Shown: one piece after another, positions 1-6,331 of the stretch
Layout: each line of letters opens with the position of its first letter
How positions within the stretch are numbered: the stretch's first letter is position 1
Assembly (NCBI GenBank): GCA_026990095.1
Contig: JALSIL010000592.1
Span: 1 to 7,350, forward strand
Reading direction: 5' to 3'
DNA: 7,350 bases
From: Lysobacterales bacterium
GTDB taxonomy: Bacteria > Pseudomonadota > Gammaproteobacteria > Xanthomonadales > Marinicellaceae
The notes under the pieces: model-generated
Told to the model about the DNA's origin: nothing
What the model saw: only the letters and a program-made list of their open reading frames with translations
The model's database searches: none
Made by a program: the position numbers and the translations under genes

Positions 1-88
1 CAGATTGACAACATTTATTATGGGTTTGTATGATAGGCTTTGAACCCCTTTGAATGGCTTAAACGACCGTATATAGTTATTTCAGGCG

Positions 89-114
89 AAAAAAAAGAGC
101 TTATGAAAGCTCTT
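89..114 (-). terminator. Intrinsic terminator of tRNA-Leu
   Basis: Read on the minus strand, a 7-bp perfect stem (AAGAGCT / AGCTCTT) with a six-base loop is followed at once by a run of T. It begins 13 bases past the encoded CCA of the tRNA, the usual layout for a rho-independent tRNA terminator. It may also end any read-through from the upstream two-gene operon, which has no other U-tract terminator. Confidence 0.8.
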
Positions 115-126
115 GATTTAGTTAAA

Positions 127-211
127 TGGTACCGAGGGCGGGAATCGAACCCGCACTTCCGAAGAAACCGGATTTTGAATCCGGCGCGTCTACCAGTTCC
201 GCCACCCCGGC
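127..211 (-). tRNA. tRNA-Leu (anticodon CAA)
   Basis: The minus strand folds as an 85-nt class II tRNA including an encoded 3' CCA (127-129). The 5' acceptor strand GCCGGGG pairs with CCTCGGT, with a G-U first pair. The anticodon stem CCGGA/TCCGG encloses loop TTCAAAA, which gives anticodon CAA and reads UUG leucine codons. A long variable arm with a TTC/GAA mini-stem and a GCGGG-TTCGATT-CCCGC T-arm complete the structure. It resembles E. coli tRNA-Leu(CAA). It follows the minus-strand operon by 99 bases and has its own candidate promoter and terminator. Confidence 0.97.
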
Positions 212-225
212 ACATTTCTTTTTTG

Positions 226-247
226 GTTTTGATGAGAACATCAAAAC
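226..247 (-). other. Perfect 9-bp hairpin in the tRNA-Leu leader
   Basis: GTTTTGATG and CATCAAAAC are exact reverse complements separated by a four-base loop. The hairpin lies between the candidate tRNA-Leu promoter and the mature 5' end. No T-run follows on either strand (the minus strand continues CAAAAAAG), so it is not a standard intrinsic terminator. It could be a 5'-leader structure of the tRNA precursor or a 3'-end stabilising structure of the upstream operon mRNA; the sequence does not decide between these. Confidence 0.6.
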
Positions 248-259
248 TTAGGGTTGAGT

Positions 260-287
260 AGTATAATGCCTAAATTTATTTGTTCAA
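260..287 (-). promoter_or_regulatory. Candidate sigma70 promoter for tRNA-Leu
   Basis: On the minus strand, TTGAAC (282-287) and TATACT (260-265) are separated by 16 bases. The -10 matches consensus at 5 of 6 positions and the -35 at 4 of 6. Transcription would start near 253 and give a ~40-nt leader that includes the 226-247 hairpin. It lies wholly in the space between the FGE-like gene and the tRNA. Confidence 0.55.
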
Positions 288-310
288 GAAATTCGTGTTA
301 TTTGTTGTGA

Positions 311-2209
311 TTATTTTAAATCCATTGCCACTCTGAAGCCTAAGCGAGCATCGGTAAATTCGGCTTTGGCTGTAAAGCGGTGGCTGGATCGGAATTCATC
401 TTTGGAGCTACTCCAAGAACCTCCACGAATAACGTGGTTTTCACAGCCTTGATTTATCCATGCACTGCCATTACGTGGTGCACGTGTATAAGAGTCGTGC
501 CAGCAATCGGCTGTCCATTCCATGACATTTCCGGCGGTATCGTAAAGGTTAAATTGATTGGGGGTGAAGCTGCCAACAGGAGCAGGACCCCAATATTTGT
601 CGTTGTAGTTGTCAAAGCCTTTTTTCCAACGCATGCGAGTGTTGCCTTTTATGCGATCTAATTTACCTGTGAGGTTTTCTGTAACCTGTAGCGGAGTGCC
701 ATTACCCCATGGGTATTTTGTTCGTGAACCCGCTCTTAGAAAATATTCGAATTCCGCTTCGCTAGGTAAACGGTAGTTCTTTTGGGTTTGGTTGCTTAAC
801 CATTGCACGTAGTTGTTGGCATCATTCCATGAAACGTGAATAACAGGGTGGTTTGGCTTAGCTTTTTTGCCTTGATAGTCCTTTTTCCATGTAATTCGGT
901 TTTTGTTTTTTAGTCGACCTGTTCGTGTGTTATAGATAATGGATGAGTGCTTTTTTTCGGCATCGGTCTTATAAGCAGTAGCTTCAATGAAAAGAGCAAA
1001 ATCTGCTACCGAAATTTCTTTTTGGCTGACGGCAAATCCATAATTGATGGCAACAGTGTGCACTGGTTTTTCGTGTTTAGGGCCTTGATGGTATCCCATT
1101 TCAAATTTACCAATAGGCATAACAGTCATTTTTGGCAGTTTTTCTCCATCTTTGCTGACGTCAGTGAATGTGTCTAATGGTCTGTAAGATCCATACAATT
1201 TCATTCGATTGATTTCATTCTGGTAGTCTGTTATTACCGCTTGTGGTAAGTTTAAATCAATAAGTTGACTAAGCATTTTTTTTGCTCGTTTAATATTTGT
1301 GGTGGTGATGGCTTGATTGATTTGTTGTTCGAGCCACATGTAACGTTGTGTTTTGAGGTCTTCAATGGTTGATTGGGCATTTTGCACGTTTAAGGATTCA
1401 GGGGCAAGAAGTTTGGCTTGATTAATTTGTTGTTGAGCGAGCTGAAAATCAATTTCTTCTGCGGCTCTTAGGGCACTATTGATGAGTATACCGTTGACTT
1501 GTGCAACCAAATTATTGGCTTTAATGTTGGATGGGTCAATTTCTATGGCTTGTTTAGCACTGTGCCACGCATCTTGCGAGTTGGCCGTTATCACTAAGTT
1601 ATCTTGCAGTTGTTTTTTGCCTTTAGCAAAAAGTTTGTTAATGGTTCTGATGTTAGTTAGCTTTTGTTTTAGTTCTTTAATTTTGGAGTGGTTTTTATCT
1701 ATTGTTTTAAGTTGGGCAATAGTTTGAGTCAGTAATTGTTCATCACTTTGTGCAATGGCACGTTTGCTTTGTGCTGTTAATTGTTGCATTAATGTTTGGG
1801 TAATTCGTGGTATATTTTCGTTGTCACTATCCAATTGTTTAAGGTTAACAAGATAAAAGAGAGCACTTTGGTTTTCTGGTTCAAAATAGAGCTCTTCATC
1901 CATGGCTTTTTCAATGGTATTTATTAATTCTTCGCTGGTGAGCTTGCCTAAATCGTCTATGTTGAATTTCCATGCAGGGATATCCAGTATGTCTTCGATG
2001 ATGGTTGTTTTGGTACTTGGTTCTAAAAGAGTTTTAGTTTCTTCTGCTTTTTCAATGCCAATCAATGTCTTGCTCTCTTGAGTGACACTAAAGTGCGAGT
2101 TATCTTTGGAGCTCGGATTTTTCATGAGATACAAAAACACCACTAAACCAAGCCCAATAAGGAGAACCATGATTTCTTTAGTGTTTAATTGTTGGTCCTG
2201 TACTTGCAT
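311..2209 (-). CDS. Membrane-anchored TPR-like / FGE-sulfatase-domain protein
   Basis: This is a 632-residue protein of unknown specific function. Residues 13-29 form one hydrophobic membrane segment. Residues ~90-335 are Gln/Lys-rich helices with at least one TPR-like signature (AIEIDPSN at 221-228) and a similar unit around 261-273. Residues ~359-630 match the SUMF1/EgtB/PvdO (FGE-sulfatase) fold: RLPSEAEFEY at 480-489, YPWGN at 499-503, LYDTAGNVMEW at 555-565, RGGSW at 595-599 and LGFRVA at 623-628. The cysteine pair that makes formylglycine in true FGE should fall near 601 and 606, where Ser and Phe occur instead. C569 and C589 remain and could form a disulfide, as in other FGE-like proteins. 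It is therefore probably not a sulfatase activator; a binding or scaffold role is inference. Charges flanking the membrane segment do not settle topology. Its ATG lies 3 bases past the nucleotidase stop without a clear Shine-Dalgarno, which suggests translational coupling. Confidence 0.88.
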   Translation of the reverse strand: MQVQDQQLNTKEIMVLLIGLGLVVFLYLMKNPSSKDNSHFSVTQESKTLIGIEKAEETKTLLEPSTKTTIIEDILDIPAWKFNIDDLGKLTSEELINTIEKAMDEELYFEPENQSALFYLVNLKQLDSDNENIPRITQTLMQQLTAQSKRAIAQSDEQLLTQTIAQLKTIDKNHSKIKELKQKLTNIRTINKLFAKGKKQLQDNLVITANSQDAWHSAKQAIEIDPSNIKANNLVAQVNGILINSALRAAEEIDFQLAQQQINQAKLLAPESLNVQNAQSTIEDLKTQRYMWLEQQINQAITTTNIKRAKKMLSQLIDLNLPQAVITDYQNEINRMKLYGSYRPLDTFTDVSKDGEKLPKMTVMPIGKFEMGYHQGPKHEKPVHTVAINYGFAVSQKEISVADFALFIEATAYKTDAEKKHSSIIYNTRTGRLKNKNRITWKKDYQGKKAKPNHPVIHVSWNDANNYVQWLSNQTQKNYRLPSEAEFEYFLRAGSRTKYPWGNGTPLQVTENLTGKLDRIKGNTRMRWKKGFDNYNDKYWGPAPVGSFTPNQFNLYDTAGNVMEWTADCWHDSYTRAPRNGSAWINQGCENHVIRGGSWSSSKDEFRSSHRFTAKAEFTDARLGFRVAMDLK

Positions 2210-2212
2210 GGT

Positions 2213-3829
2213 TTATTGTGCGCATTCGTCCCTTAGTGTGTTGCAAATTCTGCCATCTTTTTGCGGGTTGATGCCTGTGGGTGTGTTTTTTATGCGGTTG
2301 ATAACCAATTGCTTTAGATTAGAGCCATTTTTATTGCATTTTTTGGTCATGGATTCATCAATCATTACATAACCGTCGTGGTCGGTTTTTGCGCTGATTA
2401 AATATTTGGGTACAACCACCTTTATTAGGTCGTTGTCTTGAATTGGCAAACCACTTTTGCTGTAAGTTAGCTGCCTAAATTGTTGTTTTTCAGGGTCATG
2501 AATAAACCGAATGCCAGAGATCATCAACCAATGACCATTAGCCGTCCACATGTCAATGGAATGGCTAATCATGGCTTTGAGTGTTTTGCCATCGATTTGA
2601 ATTTGTGTTAAATCTGAAGGATAGGGAAACATGCCTTCTATGTGCTTTCGGGTAATAATACTGTTGGCAGCGATGTTGTGGTTGAGACGAATGGAGCCAG
2701 AGTTGATGAGGGCAACATCGGCATGGCATAATTTAAATTCTTGCAAAGCAGTGTCGGCTATAAAGTCAGCCATATTGGTTTCAAATCGTCTAATTTCACT
2801 TTCTTCAGCAATTAGATCCACTTTGGTTATGCCGTAAGCTAAATCTAAACAACCCTCATCTTCTTTGATTTTATGGCAATATTTTACTTTGGTTTTTTGT
2901 GCCCAGTTTGCGATGGTTTGTTCCATATGTAGGTCTTTTGGGATGTGGTTGTCTAAATCAATAAAAGTAGGAAAAAAGCTCACGTTTCCTTGGTTTAAGC
3001 TTACTTCAATAACCGCAGCGGATAAGGCATCGGCATCGGCTTTGATTATCCACTTACCATTGACCTGTTCATTTTGGCGGTAGTGCTCATGACCACCAAT
3101 AATTATATCTGGTCGGTATAATGGTTTAAGGTTAAGAATTTTTTTATCGTCACTTAAGCGTTGATGGGTTAAGGCAATAACTAGGTCGACGCCTTTTTTT
3201 CTTAAAAATGACACATAGTGTTTGCTCACTTCAATAGGGTTATCAAAACTTGCTATGTATTGTGGGTGAGTCATATTGGTCGTGAGGCTAAAAAGACCCA
3301 CTTTGATGCCGTTGTATTCTTTAATCATCCACTTATGGATCTTGTTGGAATGGATTTTGCCCAGTTTTTCATCTTCGTACCAGTTTATATTGGAGTCTAA
3401 CCAATTAAATTGAGATTCATCAATGCGTTCTTGCATCATCGGCAAGTATTTGAGTTTTGATTTGTCAAATTCGTGGTTACCAAAGGTTATAATCATGTTG
3501 TCATCAAAGCCATGATTCATGCCATCTAATTGATTCATGGCATCAATCATGGCAGCGCCTTTGTTAATTCGACTGCTAAAAGACGGTTGTAAAAAATCTC
3601 CTGCATGCAATAACAAAACTTTTTTACCTTCAGCGATTAATTGATCACGCAATGTCTTTACACGCGCTAAACCGCCAAGATTGCCCTTATCTAAACCTTC
3701 TGCTCGGTAAACATCATTGATGGCAAGTATAACAAAGGATTCTTGTGTGGTTTTTTTTTGACAAGAGCCAAGAATGACAAGCAGAATTATAAAAAAAATA
3801 GAGTGTTTTAAGTTTATTGGTGATTTCAT
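2213..3829 (-). CDS. 5'-nucleotidase/UshA-family metallophosphoesterase lipoprotein
   Basis: This is a 538-residue predicted secreted phosphoester hydrolase. A signal peptide ends in lipobox LGSC, with lipidated C23; Gln at +2 favours the outer membrane. The N-terminal metallophosphoesterase domain (~32-290) carries IND-V-Y (D39), HAGD (D78), GNHE (N118, H119), LTH (H222) and GGHEH (H247, H249), which are the usual dinuclear metal ligands. The classical first motif is DxH, but here Tyr41 replaces His. From memory, an NDVYR variant recurs in a subfamily, so this is not necessarily inactivating. The C-terminal 5'-nucleotidase substrate-binding domain (~345-500) includes NMADFIAD and INSGSIR. 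The likely role is hydrolysis of nucleotides or related phosphoesters outside the inner membrane; the substrate is unknown. I chose ATG 3829; an in-frame TTG two codons upstream (3835) is possible but less likely. It is the first gene of a two-gene operon. Confidence 0.9.
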   Translation of the reverse strand: MKSPINLKHSIFFIILLVILGSCQKKTTQESFVILAINDVYRAEGLDKGNLGGLARVKTLRDQLIAEGKKVLLLHAGDFLQPSFSSRINKGAAMIDAMNQLDGMNHGFDDNMIITFGNHEFDKSKLKYLPMMQERIDESQFNWLDSNINWYEDEKLGKIHSNKIHKWMIKEYNGIKVGLFSLTTNMTHPQYIASFDNPIEVSKHYVSFLRKKGVDLVIALTHQRLSDDKKILNLKPLYRPDIIIGGHEHYRQNEQVNGKWIIKADADALSAAVIEVSLNQGNVSFFPTFIDLDNHIPKDLHMEQTIANWAQKTKVKYCHKIKEDEGCLDLAYGITKVDLIAEESEIRRFETNMADFIADTALQEFKLCHADVALINSGSIRLNHNIAANSIITRKHIEGMFPYPSDLTQIQIDGKTLKAMISHSIDMWTANGHWLMISGIRFIHDPEKQQFRQLTYSKSGLPIQDNDLIKVVVPKYLISAKTDHDGYVMIDESMTKKCNKNGSNLKQLVINRIKNTPTGINPQKDGRICNTLRDECAQ

Positions 3830-3855
3830 TTTCAAAAATATGTTTTAATACGCAA

Positions 3856-3884
3856 ATGATAACAGATTACATGTGGATTGACGA
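3856..3884 (-). promoter_or_regulatory. Candidate extended -10 promoter for the nucleotidase operon
   Basis: On the minus strand, TCGTCA (3879-3884; 4 of 6 to consensus) and TATCAT (3856-3861; 5 of 6) are spaced 17 bases apart. A TG one base upstream of the -10 (TGTTATCAT) makes it an extended -10. Transcription would start about 20 bases before the lipoprotein ATG. The -10 coincides with the proposed start codon of divergent rnd, so transcription of the operon and of rnd could interfere with each other. Confidence 0.45.
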
Positions 3885-4911
3885 CAATTCCCAATTAGAA
3901 GATTTAACTTTATCCCTAAAGGGCGATGAGGCTTTGGCATTTGACAGTGAGTTTGAACGGGTTAATACTTTTTACCCAAAACCAGCACTATTTCAACTCA
4001 AAATTAATGGTGAATATTATTTAATAGATATGACCAAAATATCCAATTATGCACCATTAAAAAAGCTATTAAATAATATAATTTTACATTCGGGCTCAGA
4101 AGACTTAGAAATTTTATATAACTTAAATGGGCAATTGCCAGAGCGTATATTTGATACGCAAATTGCCGCCTCATTGTGTGGATATGGTTTGCATTTTTCC
4201 TACCAAAACATTGTTAAGGAGTTATTTGATGTGGAACTTTCTAAGGCTCACAGTCGCTCGGACTGGATGAAACGTCCCTTAAGTGATGAACAAGTTCAGT
4301 ACGCCATTGATGATGTGGTTTATTTGAATGAAATGAAGCAAATTTTACAAGATGAACTCAATAAAAAAAGACGCATGAGTTGGTATGACTTGCTTATCAA
4401 TCAAAGAAAAAACGCCACAGTGGCCTCCAATCACATCACCAAGACATTTATTAATATCTGTAAATCTAAACGGTTTAAGCCTTCGCAACAAAAACTAGTC
4501 TTGGCACTGTTAAAATGGCGAGAAAAAGTGGCAATCGCTCGTGATAAGCCTAGAACATGGATATTAAAAAACACCGACATTATTGATATAGTGATAAAAA
4601 AACCGCAGTGTGAAGGGGTTTTCATTAAAGATATTGGTTTGTATGCAAGATTTGTTAAGCATAATATCAAGGACTTATTAGGTTTATACCAACAAGCTGA
4701 AAAGTATGATGAAGCACAATTGCCTCGATTTGACAAATTGTCTCCAGAACAGGGCAACGCTTTTAATGCAATGAAACAAGAATTAGCCGAAAAATGTGAA
4801 GCTTTAAATATACCAGCGTCATTGGTCATCAATGTTTCTGACCTAAAATCTCTTGCCGCAGCAGGCAAGACATTGGAAGAAATAGAATTGTGGCGATTAA
4901 TCAACCAATAA
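3856..4911 (+). CDS. rnd: Ribonuclease D
   Basis: This is a 3'-5' exoribonuclease of the DEDDy family that trims tRNA precursors and other small stable RNAs in the cytoplasm. All five catalytic positions are visible: D30 and E32 in FDSEFE (Exo I), D83 in GSEDLE (Exo II), and Y149 plus D153 in YAIDDVVYL (Exo III). An HRDC RNA-binding domain lies at about 198-285, with a second weaker HRDC-like helical region to the C-terminus. The 351 residues are slightly fewer than the ~375 of E. coli RNase D. The start is uncertain: ATG 3856 and ATG 3871 are both plausible and neither has a clear Shine-Dalgarno; a TTG at 3817 would overlap the divergent nucleotidase gene and looks unlikely. No strong promoter was found. 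A perfect TTGACA at 3758-3763, inside the nucleotidase gene, has only a weak -10 (CAGAAT, 18-base spacer). It stands 57 bases ahead of a tRNA gene, a class of RNA it processes. Confidence 0.95.
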   Translation: MITDYMWIDDNSQLEDLTLSLKGDEALAFDSEFERVNTFYPKPALFQLKINGEYYLIDMTKISNYAPLKKLLNNIILHSGSEDLEILYNLNGQLPERIFDTQIAASLCGYGLHFSYQNIVKELFDVELSKAHSRSDWMKRPLSDEQVQYAIDDVVYLNEMKQILQDELNKKRRMSWYDLLINQRKNATVASNHITKTFINICKSKRFKPSQQKLVLALLKWREKVAIARDKPRTWILKNTDIIDIVIKKPQCEGVFIKDIGLYARFVKHNIKDLLGLYQQAEKYDEAQLPRFDKLSPEQGNAFNAMKQELAEKCEALNIPASLVINVSDLKSLAAAGKTLEEIELWRLINQ

Positions 4912-4924
4912 ATTTGAATAGTTC

Positions 4925-4952
4925 TTGCACAATTTCAGATAAAAACTAAAAT
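4925..4952 (+). promoter_or_regulatory. Candidate sigma70 promoter for tRNA-Pro
   Basis: TTGCAC (4925-4930) and TAAAAT (4947-4952) are separated by 16 bases. The -10 matches consensus at 5 of 6 positions, while the -35 has only the leading TTG. It lies in the 57-base gap between rnd and the tRNA, giving a leader of about 10 bases. Read-through from rnd is an alternative, because no terminator is seen after rnd. Confidence 0.5.
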
Positions 4953-4968
4953 GGCTGAATTAGAATTT

Positions 4969-5045
4969 CGGGATGTAGCGCAGCCTGGTAGCGCACCACA
5001 ATGGGGTTGTGGGGGTCGGAAGTTCGAATCTTCTCATCCCGACCA
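4969..5045 (+). tRNA. tRNA-Pro (anticodon GGG)
   Basis: A 77-nt cloverleaf with encoded CCA (5043-5045). The acceptor stem CGGGATG/CATCCCG is fully Watson-Crick. The D-arm is GCGC-AGCCTGGTA-GCGC. The anticodon stem CCACA/TGTGG encloses ATGGGGT, giving anticodon GGG, which reads CCC and CCU. The T-arm is GGAAG-TTCGAAT-CTTCT. Organisation and length match E. coli tRNA-Pro(GGG) (proL). It lies downstream of rnd and 70 bases upstream of mdh on the same strand. Confidence 0.97.
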
Positions 5046-5050
5046 TATTT

Positions 5051-5069
5051 TAAGGTTTAAATAACCTTA
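5051..5069 (+). other. AT-rich hairpin just after tRNA-Pro
   Basis: TAAGGTT and AACCTTA are exact reverse complements around a five-base loop, starting five bases beyond the tRNA CCA end. The stem is weak (two G-C pairs) and is not followed by a T-run, so termination would be inefficient at best. It may be a partial terminator or a structure that helps 3' processing of a tRNA-mdh co-transcript. Confidence 0.45.
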
Positions 5070-5105
5070 TCAAATCGGCATTAAACCAGGAATTGCCATT
5101 ACTTT

Positions 5106-5110
5106 GAGGT
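5106..5110 (+). promoter_or_regulatory. Ribosome binding site of mdh
   Basis: GAGGT lies five bases before ATG 5116. It is the clearest Shine-Dalgarno in the window and fixes the mdh start, in keeping with a highly expressed metabolic enzyme. Confidence 0.85.
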
Positions 5111-5115
5111 AAATT

Positions 5116-6096
5116 ATGAAAAATCCAGTAAGAGTTGCCATTACAGGCGCAGCCGGTCAAATCGGATACCAATTATTATTCAGAATCGCAGCAGGTGATA
5201 TGCTTGGTGCTAATCAACCTATTATTTTACAGTTACTTGAAATCCCTCCAGCCATGGGAGCGGTTCAAGGGGTTGTGATGGAATTAGAAGATTGTGCTTT
5301 TCCTTTATTACACAGTGTTATTGCCTCAGATGACCCTAATGTTGCCTTTAAAGATGCCGATTATGCGTTATTAGTTGGAGCAAGACCGCGTGGACCAGGC
5401 ATGGAACGCAGTGATTTGTTAGAAGCTAATGGTGCAATATTTACCGTACAAGGTAAGGCGATTAATGATAACGCTTCTAAAGATATTAAGGTTTTAGTGG
5501 TAGGAAATCCTGCCAATACGAATGCTATGATTGCAATGGAATCAGCACCCGATATTGATAACAAACAATTTACTGCCATGACACGTTTGGATCACAACCG
5601 TGCCATGGGACAGTTGGCTGCCAAAACAGGCAAACAAACCAATGACGTCACGAAAATGACCATTTGGGGAAATCATTCTTCAACACAATACCCTGATATT
5701 TCCAATGTGATGATTGATGGCAAAGCGGCAACTGATTTGATTGATAGGGATTATTACGAAAATGAATTTATTCCAACGGTGCAAAAACGTGGTGCGGCAA
5801 TTATAAAAGCTCGCGGTGCATCAAGTGCGGCATCTGCTGCCTCTTCAGCTATTGATCACATGCGAACTTGGGCATTAGGCACAAACGATGGTGACTGGGT
5901 TTCTATGGCGATTCCTGCTGACGGTTCTTACGGTGTAGAGCCTGGTATTATCTTTTCTTACCCTGTGACCTGTAAAGATGGTCAGTATTCTATTGTTCAA
6001 GGATTAGAAATTGATACATTTTCACAAGAACGCTTGGATGCAACAGAAAAAGAATTGCGTGAAGAACGTGAAGCGGTTGAGCATTTATTGAAATAA
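5116..6096 (+). CDS. mdh: Malate dehydrogenase (NAD-dependent)
   Basis: This enzyme interconverts malate and oxaloacetate with NAD in the TCA cycle, in the cytoplasm. The 326 residues are full length for the ~327-residue MDH type known from Thermus and many beta/gammaproteobacteria; it is clearly different from the 312-residue E. coli enzyme. The Rossmann motif GAAGQIG spans 11-17. E42 in LLEIPP, at the end of the second strand, is typical of NAD rather than NADP preference. The substrate arginines are R92 and R98 in the mobile loop (ARPRGPGMER) and R162. The catalytic pair is D159 (RLDHNR) and H187 (WGNHSS). The start is fixed by a strong ribosome binding site. No separate promoter is evident in the 70 bases after tRNA-Pro, so transcription may come from the tRNA promoter. 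An intrinsic terminator lies about 180 bases past the stop. Confidence 0.98.
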   Translation: MKNPVRVAITGAAGQIGYQLLFRIAAGDMLGANQPIILQLLEIPPAMGAVQGVVMELEDCAFPLLHSVIASDDPNVAFKDADYALLVGARPRGPGMERSDLLEANGAIFTVQGKAINDNASKDIKVLVVGNPANTNAMIAMESAPDIDNKQFTAMTRLDHNRAMGQLAAKTGKQTNDVTKMTIWGNHSSTQYPDISNVMIDGKAATDLIDRDYYENEFIPTVQKRGAAIIKARGASSAASAASSAIDHMRTWALGTNDGDWVSMAIPADGSYGVEPGIIFSYPVTCKDGQYSIVQGLEIDTFSQERLDATEKELREEREAVEHLLK

Positions 6097-6278
6097 TTTT
6101 ATAAATATTTCATGAGAACTTTACATAAACTATATGGCGAAAGAAAAAATAGAGAAAATTTGCCAGATTGAGTTGAAAATTGAAGGTAATAACCAGTTAT
6201 TGGCGAGATTTTTAGCGAAAAGCTGGTGAATTTAATCATTTTTTACTCGTCACTATAATTATGCAAAGGTCTCTTCAT
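6097..6278 (+). other. mdh 3' untranslated stretch
   Basis: This AT-rich stretch separates the mdh stop from its terminator, and no recognised gene lies in it. It holds a 31-codon ATG frame (6134-6229, reading MAKEKIEKICQIELK then on to AKSW) without a nearby Shine-Dalgarno. It also holds an imperfect inverted repeat, ACCAGTT/AGCTGGT (6192-6198 and 6221-6227), and an isolated TATAAT at 6254-6259 with no good -35. It is most simply the 3' UTR of mdh. Confidence 0.5.
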
Positions 6279-6309
6279 AAAAGTGGCGCTTTAATAGTGC
6301 CATTTTTTT
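6279..6309 (+). terminator. Intrinsic terminator of mdh
   Basis: TGGCGC (6284-6289) and GTGCCA (6297-6302) form a 6-bp stem with one G-U pair around a seven-base loop. Flanking A and T bases can lengthen it, and a run of seven T follows (6303-6309). It is the strongest rho-independent terminator in the window and separates mdh from the ETF-QO gene. Confidence 0.88.
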
Positions 6310-6331
6310 GTTTGTGATTCTTGTTGATTGC

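Noticed and set aside
18..215. Minus-strand 65-codon frame
   Set aside because: It runs through the tRNA-Leu and its terminator and has no family resemblance.
40..261. Plus-strand 73-codon frame reading RGRESNP
   Set aside because: It crosses the tRNA-Leu gene antisense; RGRESNP-like peptides are a common artefact of translating tRNA genes.
311..1135. Diversity-generating retroelement target (FGE domains share the C-type lectin-like fold)
   Set aside because: No reverse transcriptase, template repeat or accessory gene is visible, and no adenine-biased variable repeat near the domain end was noticed.
3758..3787. TTGACA as the rnd promoter -35
   Set aside because: The hexamer is perfect, but the only -10 at usable spacing is CAGAAT (18 bases), and the TATAAA further down is 24 bases away; too weak to list as a feature.
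4431..4904. 157-codon minus-strand frame opposite rnd
   Set aside because: It lies wholly inside the well-supported rnd gene, shows no recognisable domain and is best explained as an antisense shadow.
127..5045. Genomic island bounded by the two tRNA genes
   Set aside because: No integrase, no repeat of a tRNA 3' end and no mobility gene is present; rnd is a housekeeping gene, so tRNA flanking alone is not evidence of transfer.
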